A stretch of 64,000 nucleotides of DNA from an uncultured Myxococcales bacterium. GTDB taxonomy: Bacteria > Myxococcota_A > UBA9042. Both the position numbers and the translations under genes were made by a program. The DNA lies in contig CAIYWC010000095.1 of NCBI GenBank assembly GCA_903929795.1, positions 1 to 64,000 on the forward strand, in the 5' to 3' direction. The stretch's first letter is position 1, and each line of letters starts with the position of its first letter. Positions 1 to 10,800 of the stretch are shown here, one piece after another. Under the pieces are notes generated by a model. It did no database searches and was not told the DNA's origin. It saw nothing but the letters and a program-made list of their open reading frames with translations.

Positions 1-3000
1 GCACCTGCGACGACGGCAACCCGTGCACGGACGATTCCTGCGCCGGCAAGGCCGGCTGCGTGCACCTCGCCAACGCGGCGACGTGCTCGGACGACAAGGC
101 CTGCACCGAGGGCGACGTCTGCTCGGACAGCGCGTGCCTGCCCGGCGCCATCAGCGCGACCGCGTGCGACGACGGCAACCCGTGCACGACCGACTACTGT
201 TTGCCGACCCTCGGCTGCCAATCCGCGAACAACGCCGCGCCCTGCGATGACGGCAACGCGTGCACGACCAACGACGGCTGCGCCAAAGGCGCCTGCCAGC
301 CCGGTGTGACCAAGGACTGCGCCGGCGCGGGCGTGTGCACCAACCTCGTCTGCGACCCGGTCGAGGGCTGCCTCCCGAGCGCCGTCACGCCGACCTGCAG
401 CGACGGCAACGCGTGCACCATTGGCGACAGCTGCGGCAGCGGCGTCTGCTTGTCGGGCGCCGCCACCACTTGCTCCGACGACAACGCCTGCACGGCCGAT
501 TACTGCGACCCGCAAAAAGGCTGCATTTTCAGCCATTGGCGTCCGGCTGTTCTGACGGCAACGCCTGCACGTTGGGCGACAGCTGCGTGAATGGCGCGTG
601 CATTGCCGGCTCCGGCGCGAATTGCGACGACGGCAACCCGTGCACGGCGGACACGTGCGACCCGGCTGCAGGCTGCGTGCACGCCCAGACCACCGACGCC
701 TGCACGGACGGCAACGCGTGCACCATCGGCGACGCCTGCGCGGGCGGCACCTGCGTCCCCGGCGTGGCGGCGAGCTGCGACGATGGCAACCCGTGCACCA
801 GCGACTCCTGCAGCCCGGCGACCGGCTGCGCCAACGTCAACAACACCCTTGCGTGCAGCGACAACAGCGTGTGCACCCAGGGCGACGCCTGCGTCAGCGG
901 CGCGTGCGTGCCGGGCTCTGCGCTGCCCTGCACAGACGGCAATCCGTGCACCGACGACGCGTGCAACCCCGCCACCGGTTGCACGTTCACGCCCAACAGC
1001 GCCAGCTGCAGCGACAACAACAGCTGCACCGTTGGCGACGCCTGCAGCGAGAGCGTCTGCGTGCCCGGCGCCGTCACCAGCTGCGACGACAACAACCCGT
1101 GCACCGCAGACACTTGCGACCCGACGAACGGTTGTGGCCACGCGAACACGACGGCCGGCTGCTCGGACGGCAGCCTCTGCACGCTGGGCGATGCCTGTGC
1201 CGCGGGCGTCTGCAAGCCCGGCAGCGCGTTGCCTTGCAACGACGGCAATCCGTGCACGGTCGACGCGTGCGACCCGGCCAAGGGCTGCACGTTCACGCCC
1301 AGCACCGCCGGCTGTAGCGACAGCAACAGCTGCACGGTCGGCGACGTCTGCAGCGCGGGTGCCTGCATCCCCGGCGCTGCCTTGAGCTGCGACGACAACA
1401 ACCCGTGCACCGCTGACACGTGCGACCCGTTGACCGGCTGCGCCCATGCCAACACGACGGCCGACTGCTCGGACGGCAGCGTCTGCACACTGGGCGACGC
1501 GTGCGTGGCGGGCGCGTGCAAGCCGGGCAGCGCGCTGCCTTGCTCGGACGGCAATCCGTGCACGGACGACGCATGCGACCCAGCCAAAGGCTGCGTTTTC
1601 ACGTTCAACACCGCCCCCTGCGACGACGGCAGCTCGTGCACCGCCAATGACAAGTGCCTGAGCGGCGTCTGCACCGGCGGCAACCTCGCGCCTTGCGACG
1701 ACGGCAATCCGTGCACGACCGAGCTCTGCGACGCACAAAACGGCTGCACGCACGTGAACAACACCGTGCCGTGCAGCGACGGCAGCGCCTGCACCCAGGG
1801 CGACGTCTGCGCGGGCGGCGCGTGCATCGCAGGCCCGACCGTGACTTGCAACGACGGCAACCCGTGCACGACGGACGTGTGCGACCCGGCCAAGGGCTGC
1901 ACCTTCACCAACAACACCGCGGCCTGCACCGACGGCAACGACTGCACCGTCGGCGACGCCTGTTCGGGCGGCGTCTGCACCCCGGGCGCACCGGTCAGCT
2001 GCGACGACGGCAAGCTGTGCACGACCGACTCCTGCAACGCGGCGGGCGGCTGCAGCCACACCGCCAACGCCGTCGCGTGCACCGACGGCAACGCTTGCAC
2101 CCAAGGCGACGTGTGCGGCAACGGCGTGTGCGAACCCGGCTCCGCGCTCGCCTGCAACGACGGCAACCCGTGCACGACCGACGCGTGTGACCCGGCCACT
2201 GGCTGCACCTTCAGCAACAACACCATCGCGTGCACCGACGGCAACGACTGCACGGCCAACGACGCGTGCGCGGGCGGCGTCTGCGTCCCTGGCGTCGCCG
2301 CCAGCTGCGACGACGGCAACCCGTGCACGACTGACGCCTGCAACGCCGTCGGCGGCTGCAGCCACGTGAACAACGCCATTGCCTGCAACGACGACAACGC
2401 CTGCACCAGCGGCGATGTCTGCGCGAACGGCGGCTGCTCGCCCGGCGCGCTCGTCAGCTGCAGCGACGGCAACCTCTGCACGGACGACGCCTGCGCGCCT
2501 GCGACTGGCTGCGTGCACACGAACAACGCGGCGGCGTGCTCGGACAACAACGCGTGCACCAACGGCGACGCGTGCAGCGGCGGCGCGTGTGTCCCAGGCG
2601 TCGCGGTCGACTGCGACGATGGCAACCCGTGCACGACCGACTCCTGCGGCGTCAGCGGCGGCTGCATCCACGCCAACAATAGCAACGCGTGCTCGGACGG
2701 CAACGCGTGCACGCTCGGCGACGTCTGCTCCGGCGGCGCGTGCGCGGGCGGTGCGGCGGTGACCTGCAACGACAGCAACCCCTGCACGGCGGACACCTGC
2801 AGCCCGGCGAGCGGCTGCGTCTTCACGAACAGCAGCGCGGCGTGCTCGGACGGCAACGTCTGCACGGTCGGCGACGCGTGCTCCGGCGGCGCCTGCGTCC
2901 CCGGCGCGACGACGGTCTGCAACGACAACAACCTGTGCACCAATGACGCCTGCAACGCGGCCACGGGCTGCGTCTTCACCGCCAACACGCTGCCGTGCGA

Positions 3001-5281
3001 CGATGGCAGCGCGTGTACCAGCGGCGACGTCTGCGCCAGCTCCGCTTGCAGCCCTGGCGCGACCATCGCTTGCAGCGACGGCAACGTCTGCACGACCGAC
3101 GCCTGCGACCCCGCGATCGGCTGCACCTACACGCCGCGCACCGGCGGCTGCACGGACAACAACGTCTGCACAGTCAACGACGCGTGCGCCGCCGGCACGT
3201 GCGTCCCCGGCGCCGCGCTCAACTGCGACGACGGCATCCTCTGCACCGACGACGCGTGCAACACAAGCACCGGCTGCACGCACGGCAACAACGCGCTTCC
3301 GTGCTCGGACGGCAACGACTGCACCACGCCCGACGTGTGCAGCGGCGGCACCTGCGTCTCCGGCCCCGGCCAGGCGTGCAACGACAACAACCCGTGCACG
3401 ACCGACAACTGCAACAACGTCGGCGGCTGTGCGTTCACGCCCAACAGCAACGCGTGCTCGGACGGCAACGCGTGCACCTTGGGCGACGTTTGTGCGGCCA
3501 GCGCCTGCCAGCCCGGCGCCAGCGCGCCCAACTGCGACGACAACAACCCATGCACGTCCGACTCCTGCGACACGACCGCCGGCTGCGTCCACGCCAACCT
3601 GACCAGCGCCTGCAGCGACGGCAACGCCTGCACGAGCGGGGACGTCTGCGCGGGCGGCAGCTGCACGTCAGGCGCGCTCATCACGTGCAACGACGGCAAC
3701 GGCTGCACGTCCGACAGCTGCAGCGCGGCGACTGGCTGCGTCTACACCAACAACACAGCGGCGTGCAGCGACGGGAACGTGTGCACCATCGGCGACGTGT
3801 GCGCTGGCGGCGCGTGCCAGCCCGGCGCCGCGCAGACCTGCAACGACGGCAACCCGTGCACCGACGACTCCTGCGCCCCGGCGACCGGCTGCAAGACGAC
3901 CAACAACACCGCGGCGTGCAGCGACGGCAGCGTGTGCACCGTCGGCGACATCTGCGGCGGCGGCAGCTGCATCCCCGGCGCGCTGACCAACTGCGGCGAC
4001 GGCAACGTGTGCACAGACGACAGCTGCAACGCCAGCACCGGCTGCGTCAACGCGGCCAATAGCGCGGCGTGCAGCGACGGCAGCGTGTGCACCATCGGCG
4101 ACGTCTGCGCGGCCAAAGCCTGCCAGGCCGGCAGCCCGCAGGTTTGCAGCGACGGCAACCTGTGCACGACCGACTCCTGCAACGCCCTGACCGGCTGCGT
4201 TTTCACCAACAACACAATCGCCTGCAACGACGGCAGCGCGTGCACGTCCGGCGACGCGTGCGCCGGCGGCATCTGCACCGGCACGGCGGTTGTCTGCAAC
4301 GACGGCAACGTCTGCACGACCGACTACTGCGACACAAGCGCGGGCTGCAAGACGGTCAACAACGCGCTCGGTTGCACCGACAACAGCGTCTGCACGAGCG
4401 GCGACGTGTGCACCGGCGGCACCTGCGTCGGCAGCGCCATCAGCTGCGACGACTCCAACAGCTGCACGACCGACAGCTGCGACGCCATCACCGGCTGCGC
4501 GCACACCGCCGTCGCGGACAACACGGCGTGCGGCGCGGGCGGCAACGGCATTTGCCTGTCGGGCACGTGCTCCATCGGCAGCAGCGTCAACCCGGCGACC
4601 AGCTGCAAGCAGATCAAGACCAACTTGCCCAGCCAGCCGTCGGGCATCTACTGGATCGACCCGGACGGTGCCGGCAACGTGTACGCACCGTTCCAGGTCT
4701 ACTGCGAGCAGACGCTCGACGGCGGCGGCTGGACGCTGGTGTTGAAAGCCGACGGCACCAAGGGCACCTTCCTCTACGACGCCGCGTACTGGACCAACGC
4801 GACCGGCTACCAGACCACGCAGACGGCGCTGGACAGCAACGAGGCGAAATTCACCAGCTTCTGGAGCGTGCCGTTCACGCAACTGCGCGTCGGTTTCTTG
4901 TATGGCGGCGTCACGAATTACACGACGATGTCCTACACCGCAACCAGCGTGCAAGCCGCGCTGAGCGACGGTGTCTACCACGCCTTCACCAGCGCGCCCG
5001 GCCGCGCGGCGTGGAAAGGCTTGCTGGCGGGCTCATCGCTGCAATCCAACTGCAACCAGGAAGGCTTGAACAACAACCCCGCCAATGGCTGGAATCGCAT
5101 CCGCATCGGCATTTTGGGCAACGAGCAGACCGACTGCAGCTCGCCGGACAGCTACATCGGCCTGGGCGGCGCGTCGTCGACCTGCGGCACGGGCGACCTG
5201 GCGGCGGGCGATATTGCCTGCTACACGCCGGATAATGGGACGGTGAATCTGGCGGCGATGGGTTATTTGTTTGTGCGCTGA
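1..5281 (+). CDS. Giant Cys-rich repeat protein with C-terminal fibrinogen-like domain (5' end outside window)
   Basis: The reading frame is open from the left edge (codons begin at base 3), so the N-terminus is missing. The frame shifts once near 530-551 and then runs unbroken to the TGA at 5279-5281. About 35 tandem modules of roughly 43 residues follow the pattern CxDGNxCTxDxCDPxxGC followed by CSDGxxCTxGDxCxxGxC, giving a rigid disulfide-rich rod. The last ~220 residues differ: they start with SCKQIK and carry SGxYWIDPDG, then VYCEQTLDGGGWTLVLK, the hallmark of bacterial fibrinogen-like (FReD) domains, which often bind sugars. Secretion and an adhesive or display role are inferred. The signal peptide would lie upstream of the window. 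No anchor is seen at the C-terminus, which ends MGYLFVR. The long opposite-strand frames here are shadows of the repeat codons. Confidence 0.85.
3..4560 (+). repeat. Tandem array of ~129-bp coding modules (Cys-rich)
   Basis: About 35 degenerate copies of a ~129-base unit encode paired half-modules with six or more cysteines each. Recurrent DNA words such as gacgacggcaacccgtgcac are shared between copies, while the intervening residues differ. Protein-level selection on Cys, Asp, Gly and Asn positions is therefore visible rather than recent array expansion. Confidence 0.85.
529..551 (+). other. Apparent single-base frameshift in the Cys-rich repeat gene
   Basis: The upstream frame reads through a module ending QKGCIF and then runs to a TGA at 588-590. 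The downstream frame resumes the repeat perfectly from the Cys codon at 551. The gap between the two conserved Cys codons is 23 bases, where neighbouring modules have 24, so one base is missing here. This is either an assembly or sequencing error or a true disrupting mutation. More than 1500 downstream residues keep the repeat intact, which argues for an error or a very recent mutation. Confidence 0.75.
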
Positions 5282-5612
5282 GCGCGTGGCTTTGCGGTGT
5301 GCGCGGCGTTTGACACGGTAATTTTCGCTGGCGTGACTGTGTGGATGGTGGACTGCGTGCGTCGCCATGCGGCAGAGGAGAAAACCCTTCGCCGCGGTCT
5401 TCTCCTCTGCACGCCACTTTTCTGGCCCGGGATTTGGTGGGGCAAGGTCTGTGGGTTCGCTGCGCAGGTCGGCCTTTGGCGTCCCCGTGCGCGCTTTGGA
5501 TCGGAGACTCTTGGGGTGTGGCCTGGAGAGCTGGCTCTCGCGCTTTGCGCGAATCGCCGACCGCTCACGCGGCGGCAAGGCGGCCACGATGCCTTCTGGC
5601 CTCGGGGCTGCG
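5282..5612. other. Convergent intergenic region, no gene seen
   Basis: This stretch lies between the stop of the Cys-rich gene and the stop of the small minus-strand gene. Several frames are open, but none shows a ribosome binding site or a recognisable protein. Its only clear structure is the stem-loop at 5372-5410. Confidence 0.6.
5372..5410. terminator. Stem-loop, probable bidirectional terminator
   Basis: Perfect 11-base arms, gcagaggagaa and ttctcctctgc, enclose a 17-base loop. The hairpin lies 90 bases after the stop of the upstream plus-strand gene and about 200 bases beyond the stop of the minus-strand gene, so it sits where two converging transcripts must end. There is no long T-run, so it is not a classic intrinsic terminator and may instead block read-through or protect 3' ends. 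Confidence 0.45.
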
Positions 5613-5882
5613 CTACTTCGCGCCGGTCGCCGTCGTATCAATCACTTCCTCCGCGGCGGTGTCGGGCGTTTCAGGGACGGGCTTGGCCACGGCGGCGAGG
5701 GCGTCCGCGGCGTGTTCCAGCGTCTTGGACAGCGTTCGGAACAGGCTGGCTTGGGTCCGCACGACGGTGATCCCCATGCCGATGCCATAACGCGCCCAGT
5801 CGCTGCCGATTTCAAACAGCGAATCGACGAGGTCGGAGTGGGGAGCCGTCTGGTTCGATACGTTCGCGGTGACAGTCTTCAT
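5613..5882 (-). CDS. Small helical protein of unknown function, partner of the RHH regulator
   Basis: This 89-residue protein is not confidently recognised. Its centre (about residues 20-65) is predicted to form long amphipathic helices (IGSDWARYGIGMGITVV, then LFRTLSKTLEHAADALAAV). The ends are polar and Thr/Glu-rich. The helical pattern loosely resembles phasin-like or membrane-surface-associated proteins, but no signature motif is present. The ATG overlaps the stop of the upstream regulator gene by 4 bases (ATGA), so the two are translationally coupled and probably share a role and the same operator. Confidence 0.65.
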   Translation of the reverse strand: MKTVTANVSNQTAPHSDLVDSLFEIGSDWARYGIGMGITVVRTQASLFRTLSKTLEHAADALAAVAKPVPETPDTAAEEVIDTTATGAK

Positions 5883-6442
5883 GGTTCATCTCCTGGAGGC
5901 GGCGCAGCCGATTGCGGACTGGGCACGCAGTTGTTGCACACAAAACGGCGGGGCGCCGGAGCTTCACTCAGGGCAAGATGGGCAGCCGTGCCCGGCTCGA
6001 GCGGCACACTGCAGCGGGCGCAAAACGCGCGGACATGCAGCACCAACGGTTGGAATCCGTAGACGCCATCGAGTGGATCGAGCTTGGCGACGGCGCCGCG
6101 CATGCGCTCGCGCTCGCTGCCGACCCGCTGCGCTACCGTCAGGAGTTCGCGCTCCACGCTCTGGCCCGCCCGGTCGGCCACGGCCACCGCGTCTTCCAAA
6201 ATGGTGCGAATCAGGTTGGACACCGGCACGCGCAGGCTCTCAGCGAAGCGTTTGAGCTCGGACTCCAGCACCGCCGGCACGCGTGTGTGAATCACCCGCT
6301 CCTTGCGGTCACGGTCCGGCGCCTCGGGGGCCACTTCGGGCTGGGCGGCGTCGCGCAGATCCGGGGCCGGCGGGATCGCGGACGCGTCGGCGTCGCGGTT
6401 GACGGGAGTCTTGGGCTTTGGCGTGCGGCGTGGCGTCTTCAT
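5879..6442 (-). CDS. Ribbon-helix-helix DNA-binding protein with C-terminal zinc ribbon
   Basis: This is a 187-residue probable transcriptional regulator. A basic, Pro-rich N-terminus (residues 1-45) precedes a CopG/MetJ-type ribbon-helix-helix at about residues 47-90: the beta strand ERVIHTRVP, then two helices containing LKRFAESLRVPVSNLIRTIL. A middle coiled segment follows, and then a pair of CxxC motifs (CARC and CNNC) about 28 residues apart that would bind one zinc. The ATG has GGAG five bases upstream. An 11-base-arm palindrome lies just upstream of the start, and a further half-site overlaps the RBS region, so autorepression is likely. RHH fused to a zinc ribbon is uncommon. The downstream gene overlaps by 4 bases. 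Confidence 0.75.
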   Translation of the reverse strand: MKTPRRTPKPKTPVNRDADASAIPPAPDLRDAAQPEVAPEAPDRDRKERVIHTRVPAVLESELKRFAESLRVPVSNLIRTILEDAVAVADRAGQSVERELLTVAQRVGSERERMRGAVAKLDPLDGVYGFQPLVLHVRAFCARCSVPLEPGTAAHLALSEAPAPRRFVCNNCVPSPQSAAPPPGDEP

Positions 6443-6872
6443 CTTGGCTCCGTATCACATCGGGTCACAATGTATCACGTCGTGATACATTGTCAAGCGC
6501 CCTGGAAGCCGGACGCTTCGCAAAGTGGGCGGCGAGGCAGCCGCGGACGTCCTCGCGGCGGCTTGCGGCATCGCGCCGCGTTGGAATCCGCCGAACCTGA
6601 CAACGGCGGCAAGTTGTGCGCCGAAGATGGCGGCTCCGCGGACGGCAGCGCGTCGCCCGCGCCAACGTGCAGGAAGCGCCGCCAAAAATATCGGACAGAT
6701 TTTGTCCGTTTTCGGCATTCTGTCAGGGTTTTTCCTGTATTTGCCATAAGTTCGCCATCGGCTGGCGGAATTTCGCCATTCCCCGCTGTCGGGGTTGCCG
6801 TAGGCTCCACTGCCAGGAACCTGGACCGGTGTGCGTGCGCGGGCATCGCACCCGAGTCTGGCGGGAGGCTCC
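6443..6872. other. Divergent intergenic region between the RHH operon and the TPR/lipoprotein operon
   Basis: No gene is supported in these 430 bases. Besides the operator at 6452-6491, there is an inverted repeat cggaca-gattt-tgtccg at 6692-6708 and a short direct repeat ttcgccat on either side of ctggcggaatt near 6750-6780. These lie 100-180 bases upstream of the plus-strand operon and may be control sites for it. No convincing -35/-10 pair was identified. Confidence 0.5.
6452..6491. promoter_or_regulatory. Palindromic operator, probably of the RHH regulator
   Basis: At 6469-6491, 11-base arms aatgtatcacg and cgtgatacatt are perfectly symmetric around a single central T. A third half-site, gtatcacat, lies at 6452-6460, between the palindrome and the ribosome binding site of the minus-strand regulator gene that starts at 6442. 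RHH dimers typically bind such paired half-sites, so occupation would cover the promoter and RBS of the regulator operon. The spot is AT-rich compared with its surroundings. Confidence 0.7.
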
Positions 6873-7826
6873 ATGCAACGATTCGCCAGCGCGGCACACG
6901 CCGCGTGGACTGCTCTGTTTCGGCCGCTGCTGCGCGTGGTCTTGCTGTCTGCGCTGGGTGCGGCGGTCGCGCCGCCGGTTCAGGCCGCGGGCAACCAAAA
7001 TTCGGAAGCGACAGGCGTCGCGAAGCAGGCGATGGACTACTACAAGGCGGGCGAGTTCCCGATGGCAGCTGAGCTGTACCGCCGCGCTTTTCGCCTCGAT
7101 CCGACGCGGCCGGAGTACCTGTTCGGCTTGGGGCGGTCGCTGCAAAATGCCCAAAAGTTCCAGGACGCGATGCTGGCCTATGAGAGCCTGCTGGCGCTGC
7201 TGCCGGCGACCGATCCGTGGTCCAAGAAGGGACGCAACGCCGTGCGCGAGCTGCAAGCGACGATGTCTGCGCTGGAAAAGTCGGCCGTGCACGTTGCGGC
7301 TCCGATCAAGGCCGAGCCAGTGGCGCCCGCGCCGCCGCCGGAGCCCGTCAAAGTGGTGGTCGAGGTCCGGCAGCTGCCGGCGGAGCCGCCCAAGCCAGCG
7401 CCTCCGGTCGTGGCCCCGGCGCCGGCGCCAGCGCTGCCGGCTCTGCAGGTGGAGCAGATCGCGCAGCCGGTCGCGGTGCCTCGGCCCGCGTGGCGCACTT
7501 GGACGCAATGGAGCCTGCTGGGTGTTGGCGCAGTCGCACTCGTCGCCGGCGTGGGCGTCTACGGCGCGGCCGCGTCGGACCGTTCCGTGTTGGACGCCAA
7601 GCTCGGCCAGACCCAGAACGGCTACATCAGCGGAATCGGCTATGCGGACGCGACGGCACAGGCAGCCGCGATCGGCCAACACAAGACCGCCGGAGCCATT
7701 GCCATGGGCGTCGGCGCAGCGTCGGCTGTGGCGGGCGGCGTGCTCTGGTGGTTGGACCGCTCGATGCAGGCCGCTTGGTTGCCTGTTCCGGTCGGCACCG
7801 GCGTGGCATGGGCGGGGCGATTCTGA
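6873..7826 (+). CDS. TPR-containing membrane protein
   Basis: The product is 317 residues. The ATG at 6873 was chosen over an upstream in-frame start because GGGAGG lies about six bases before it and it gives a proper signal peptide (charged start, hydrophobic core, cleavage near VQAAG). Tetratricopeptide-like helices follow (about residues 50-130; for example AMDYYKAGEFPMAAELYRRA and PTRPEYLFGLGRSLQNA). Next comes a Pro/Ala-rich linker (about 145-205) and two hydrophobic segments near the C-terminus (WSLLGVGAVALVAGVGVYG and AIAMGVGAASAVAGGVLWW). A periplasmic TPR scaffold anchored in a membrane is the likely form. Its stop overlaps the ATG of the giant lipoprotein by one base (TGATG), so the two are co-translated and may act together. 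Confidence 0.8.
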   Translation: MQRFASAAHAAWTALFRPLLRVVLLSALGAAVAPPVQAAGNQNSEATGVAKQAMDYYKAGEFPMAAELYRRAFRLDPTRPEYLFGLGRSLQNAQKFQDAMLAYESLLALLPATDPWSKKGRNAVRELQATMSALEKSAVHVAAPIKAEPVAPAPPPEPVKVVVEVRQLPAEPPKPAPPVVAPAPAPALPALQVEQIAQPVAVPRPAWRTWTQWSLLGVGAVALVAGVGVYGAAASDRSVLDAKLGQTQNGYISGIGYADATAQAAAIGQHKTAGAIAMGVGAASAVAGGVLWWLDRSMQAAWLPVPVGTGVAWAGRF

Positions 7827-10800
7827 TGAAACACGAGGCAAAGATGATCGCACGTTCTTTCTTGGCCGTCGGCGTGCTGCTGAGCGCATGCACGGAGCAA
7901 ATCCCAGCCGCGCAACAGTTTTTGGACCAACAGGACGCGGTGGCAGACGTCGTGGTTGGCACGGATGCCGTGGCGGACGCGGCGGATGTTCTGGCCAGCG
8001 ACGCCCATCCCGACGCAGATGCCAGCGGAACCGACGCGACAACGCCGGATGTCGACACCGCAGGCACCGACGCGACACCGGATGCGACCCCGGACGCGGC
8101 TCCAGACGCGACACTCGATGCTGCGCCGGATGCGCCCGACACAGCCGCCGCGTGCGTGCTCGCGCTGTGCGACGATCAGAATCCGTGCACCGACGACAGC
8201 TGCGGCGACGCTGGGGCGTGCATCCACGCTGCCAACGCCGCCAAGTGCTCGGATGGCAACGCCTGCACCGTGGGCGACACGTGCGCCGCCAGCGTCTGCG
8301 CGCCGGGCGCAGTGACCGGCTGCGACGACGGCAACAGCTGCACCGCGGACAGCTGCGACCCCACCCAGGGCTGCCTCCACGCGGCGGCCAGCGGCGCATG
8401 CACCCTGGCTGACAAGTGCGTCAGCGCCGCGGGCTGTCAGGAGGGTGCGTGCGTTGCGCTGGGCGCGGTCTCCTGCGAGGACGGCAACCCGTGCACCACC
8501 GACAGCTGTGACCCCGCGAGCGGCTGCAGCCACGCCAACACCGCGGCGGTGTGCTCGGATGGCAACGCGTGCACGGTCGGCGACGCGTGCGCCGGTGGCA
8601 CGTGCGCGGGCGGCGCGGCGGCGAGCTGCAACGACAACAATCCCTGCACGACCGACAGCTGCGACCCCGCCGACGGCTGCACCACCACGTTCAACACCAG
8701 CGCTTGCAACGATGGCAATGACTGCAACTCCGGCGACGTCTGCGCGTTGGGCGTCTGCAAGGGCAGCGGCGGCTTGGACTGCGACGACGGCAACCCGTGC
8801 ACGAGCGACGGCTGCACGCCGCAGTCCGGCTGCAGCCACGTTGCCCAGGCGGACGGGACGGCGTGCGGCGCCAAGAGCTGCGGCTCGGGCGGCTGGCAGG
8901 ACGCAAGCACATGCCTCGCCGGGAGTTGCAGCGCGACGCCGACCGTTCAGGATTGCGATGACCAGGACGCGTGCACCAACGACGCGTGCAACGCGCTCCA
9001 GGGCTGCCTGCACACGTTCAACACCGCCAGTTGCGAGGACGGCGACGCGTGCACTTCGGGCGACGTCTGCGCGAGCGGGACGTGCAAGGGCGTGGGCATC
9101 TCGTGCGACGACGGCCAGCTGTGCACGACCGACAGCTGCGACGCGAAATCCGGCTGCGGGCACGCCGCCAACACCTTGGCCTGCGACGACGGCAACACGT
9201 GCAGCGTGGGCGACCAGTGCGCCGGCGGCACGTGCACCCCGGGCGCCGCACCGCTCGATTGCGACGACAAGAACCCGTGCACCACGGACGGCTGCTCCGC
9301 AGGCGGCTGCACCCACACCAACAACGCGAACACCTGCAGCGACGGCAACGCCTGCACGCAAACCGACACCTGCCAGGCCGGCGCGTGCGTCGGCGCCAGC
9401 CCGGTGACGTGCAGTGCGTCCGACCAATGCCACACCGCCGGGACGTGCGACACGACGAGCGGCAGCTGCAGCAACCCGGCGAAGTCCAACGGCGCGACCT
9501 GCAGCGACGGCAACGCCTGCACGCAAACCGACACCTGTCAGGCCGGCGCGTGCGTCGGCGCCAGCCCGGTGACGTGCAGCGCGTCCGACCAATGCCACAC
9601 CGCCGGGACGTGCGACACGACGAGCGGCAGCTGCAGCAACCCGGCGAAGTCCAACGGCGCGACCTGCAGCGACGGCAACGCCTGCACGCAAACCGACACC
9701 TGCCAGGCCGGCGCGTGCGTCGGCGTGCCTCTGCTGTGGGCCCAGCAGGTCGGTTCGGACCTCGAACATTCGATTTCAGCGATTGCCGGCCTGGACGACG
9801 GCGGGGCCGTGGTCGCGCTGCAGACCAAGACCGGCTCCGGTATCGACACGACCGTCAGCCGCTACGACAGCTTGGGCAACAGCCTGTGGAGCAAGACTTT
9901 TGCCTTGGCCGGCGACGACATCTTGAACGACGGCGTCCAAAGCGGCAGCGTCGTCGCGTTTGTCGGCCACCAGGACAGCAAACCCGGTGCATGGTTCCTC
10001 GCGCTCAACATCGCCGACGGCAGCACGTTCGCGCAGACTTATGGCGCGTGCGGCGAAAGCGCCATCCTCGTCGACGGGACCGGCTACGCGACGGTCGGCG
10101 GCTCCTACTTCGGCCGCCTGAACAGCGACGGCACGCTCAAGACAAGCTACAGCTACGCCGCGCCGGTCGGATTGGCGCTCAGCCACCTCACCGCAACTGC
10201 CAACGGCGGCTGGGTGCTCGTGGGCACGATTCCGAGCGGCTGCTGCGGCACCAATGGCTACGTCTTCGGCGTCAACAGCGCGGGCAAGAACTTATGGAAC
10301 CTGACGCTCAATGACGGCAAAGACGCCACCAGCGTGCCGGTCGGCGTCGCCGCGCTCCCCGATGGCAGCGTCAACGTCCTGAACGGCGCGTTCAGCAACC
10401 CGGACATCGCGTACGTGTTGTACATGCACCGCATCAACACCGTCGGCGCCGACATGTGGCAGCGCAAGGTCGGCACGGTCAACAACTCCAAAGTCCCCAG
10501 CGGTTTTCGCGCGGTGAACGGCGGCTTTGTCGCAAGCGGCTACAGCAAGATCGCGCCCAGCGGCTTGTTCGCGCTGCAAGTCGACTTGGCCGGCAACACG
10601 CTCTGGGAGATTCACCCGCAGAACGGCGACGCCTGGGCAGCTGGGTACGCGATCGCACCCGCGGGTCAGGGCTTCTGGATCGGCGGCCAGCAAGATACCG
10701 CCGGCCCGCGCCAAGGCTACCTGGAGCGCATCGACGGCTTTGGCAACGCCACCTGCGCCGTTTCCGGCGATTGCGCGACAAAAACCTTGGGCGCGTGCGG

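Noticed and set aside
500-3592. Long minus-strand frames (1030 and 865 residues) opposite the first Cys-rich gene
   Set aside because: They are Ala/Val/Arg-rich or Gln/Ser/Leu-rich reverse readings of the repeated codons and show no independent domain or ribosome binding site.
3-4560. Repeat array as CRISPR
   Set aside because: The units are coding, degenerate and contiguous without spacers, and keep one reading frame with conserved cysteines.
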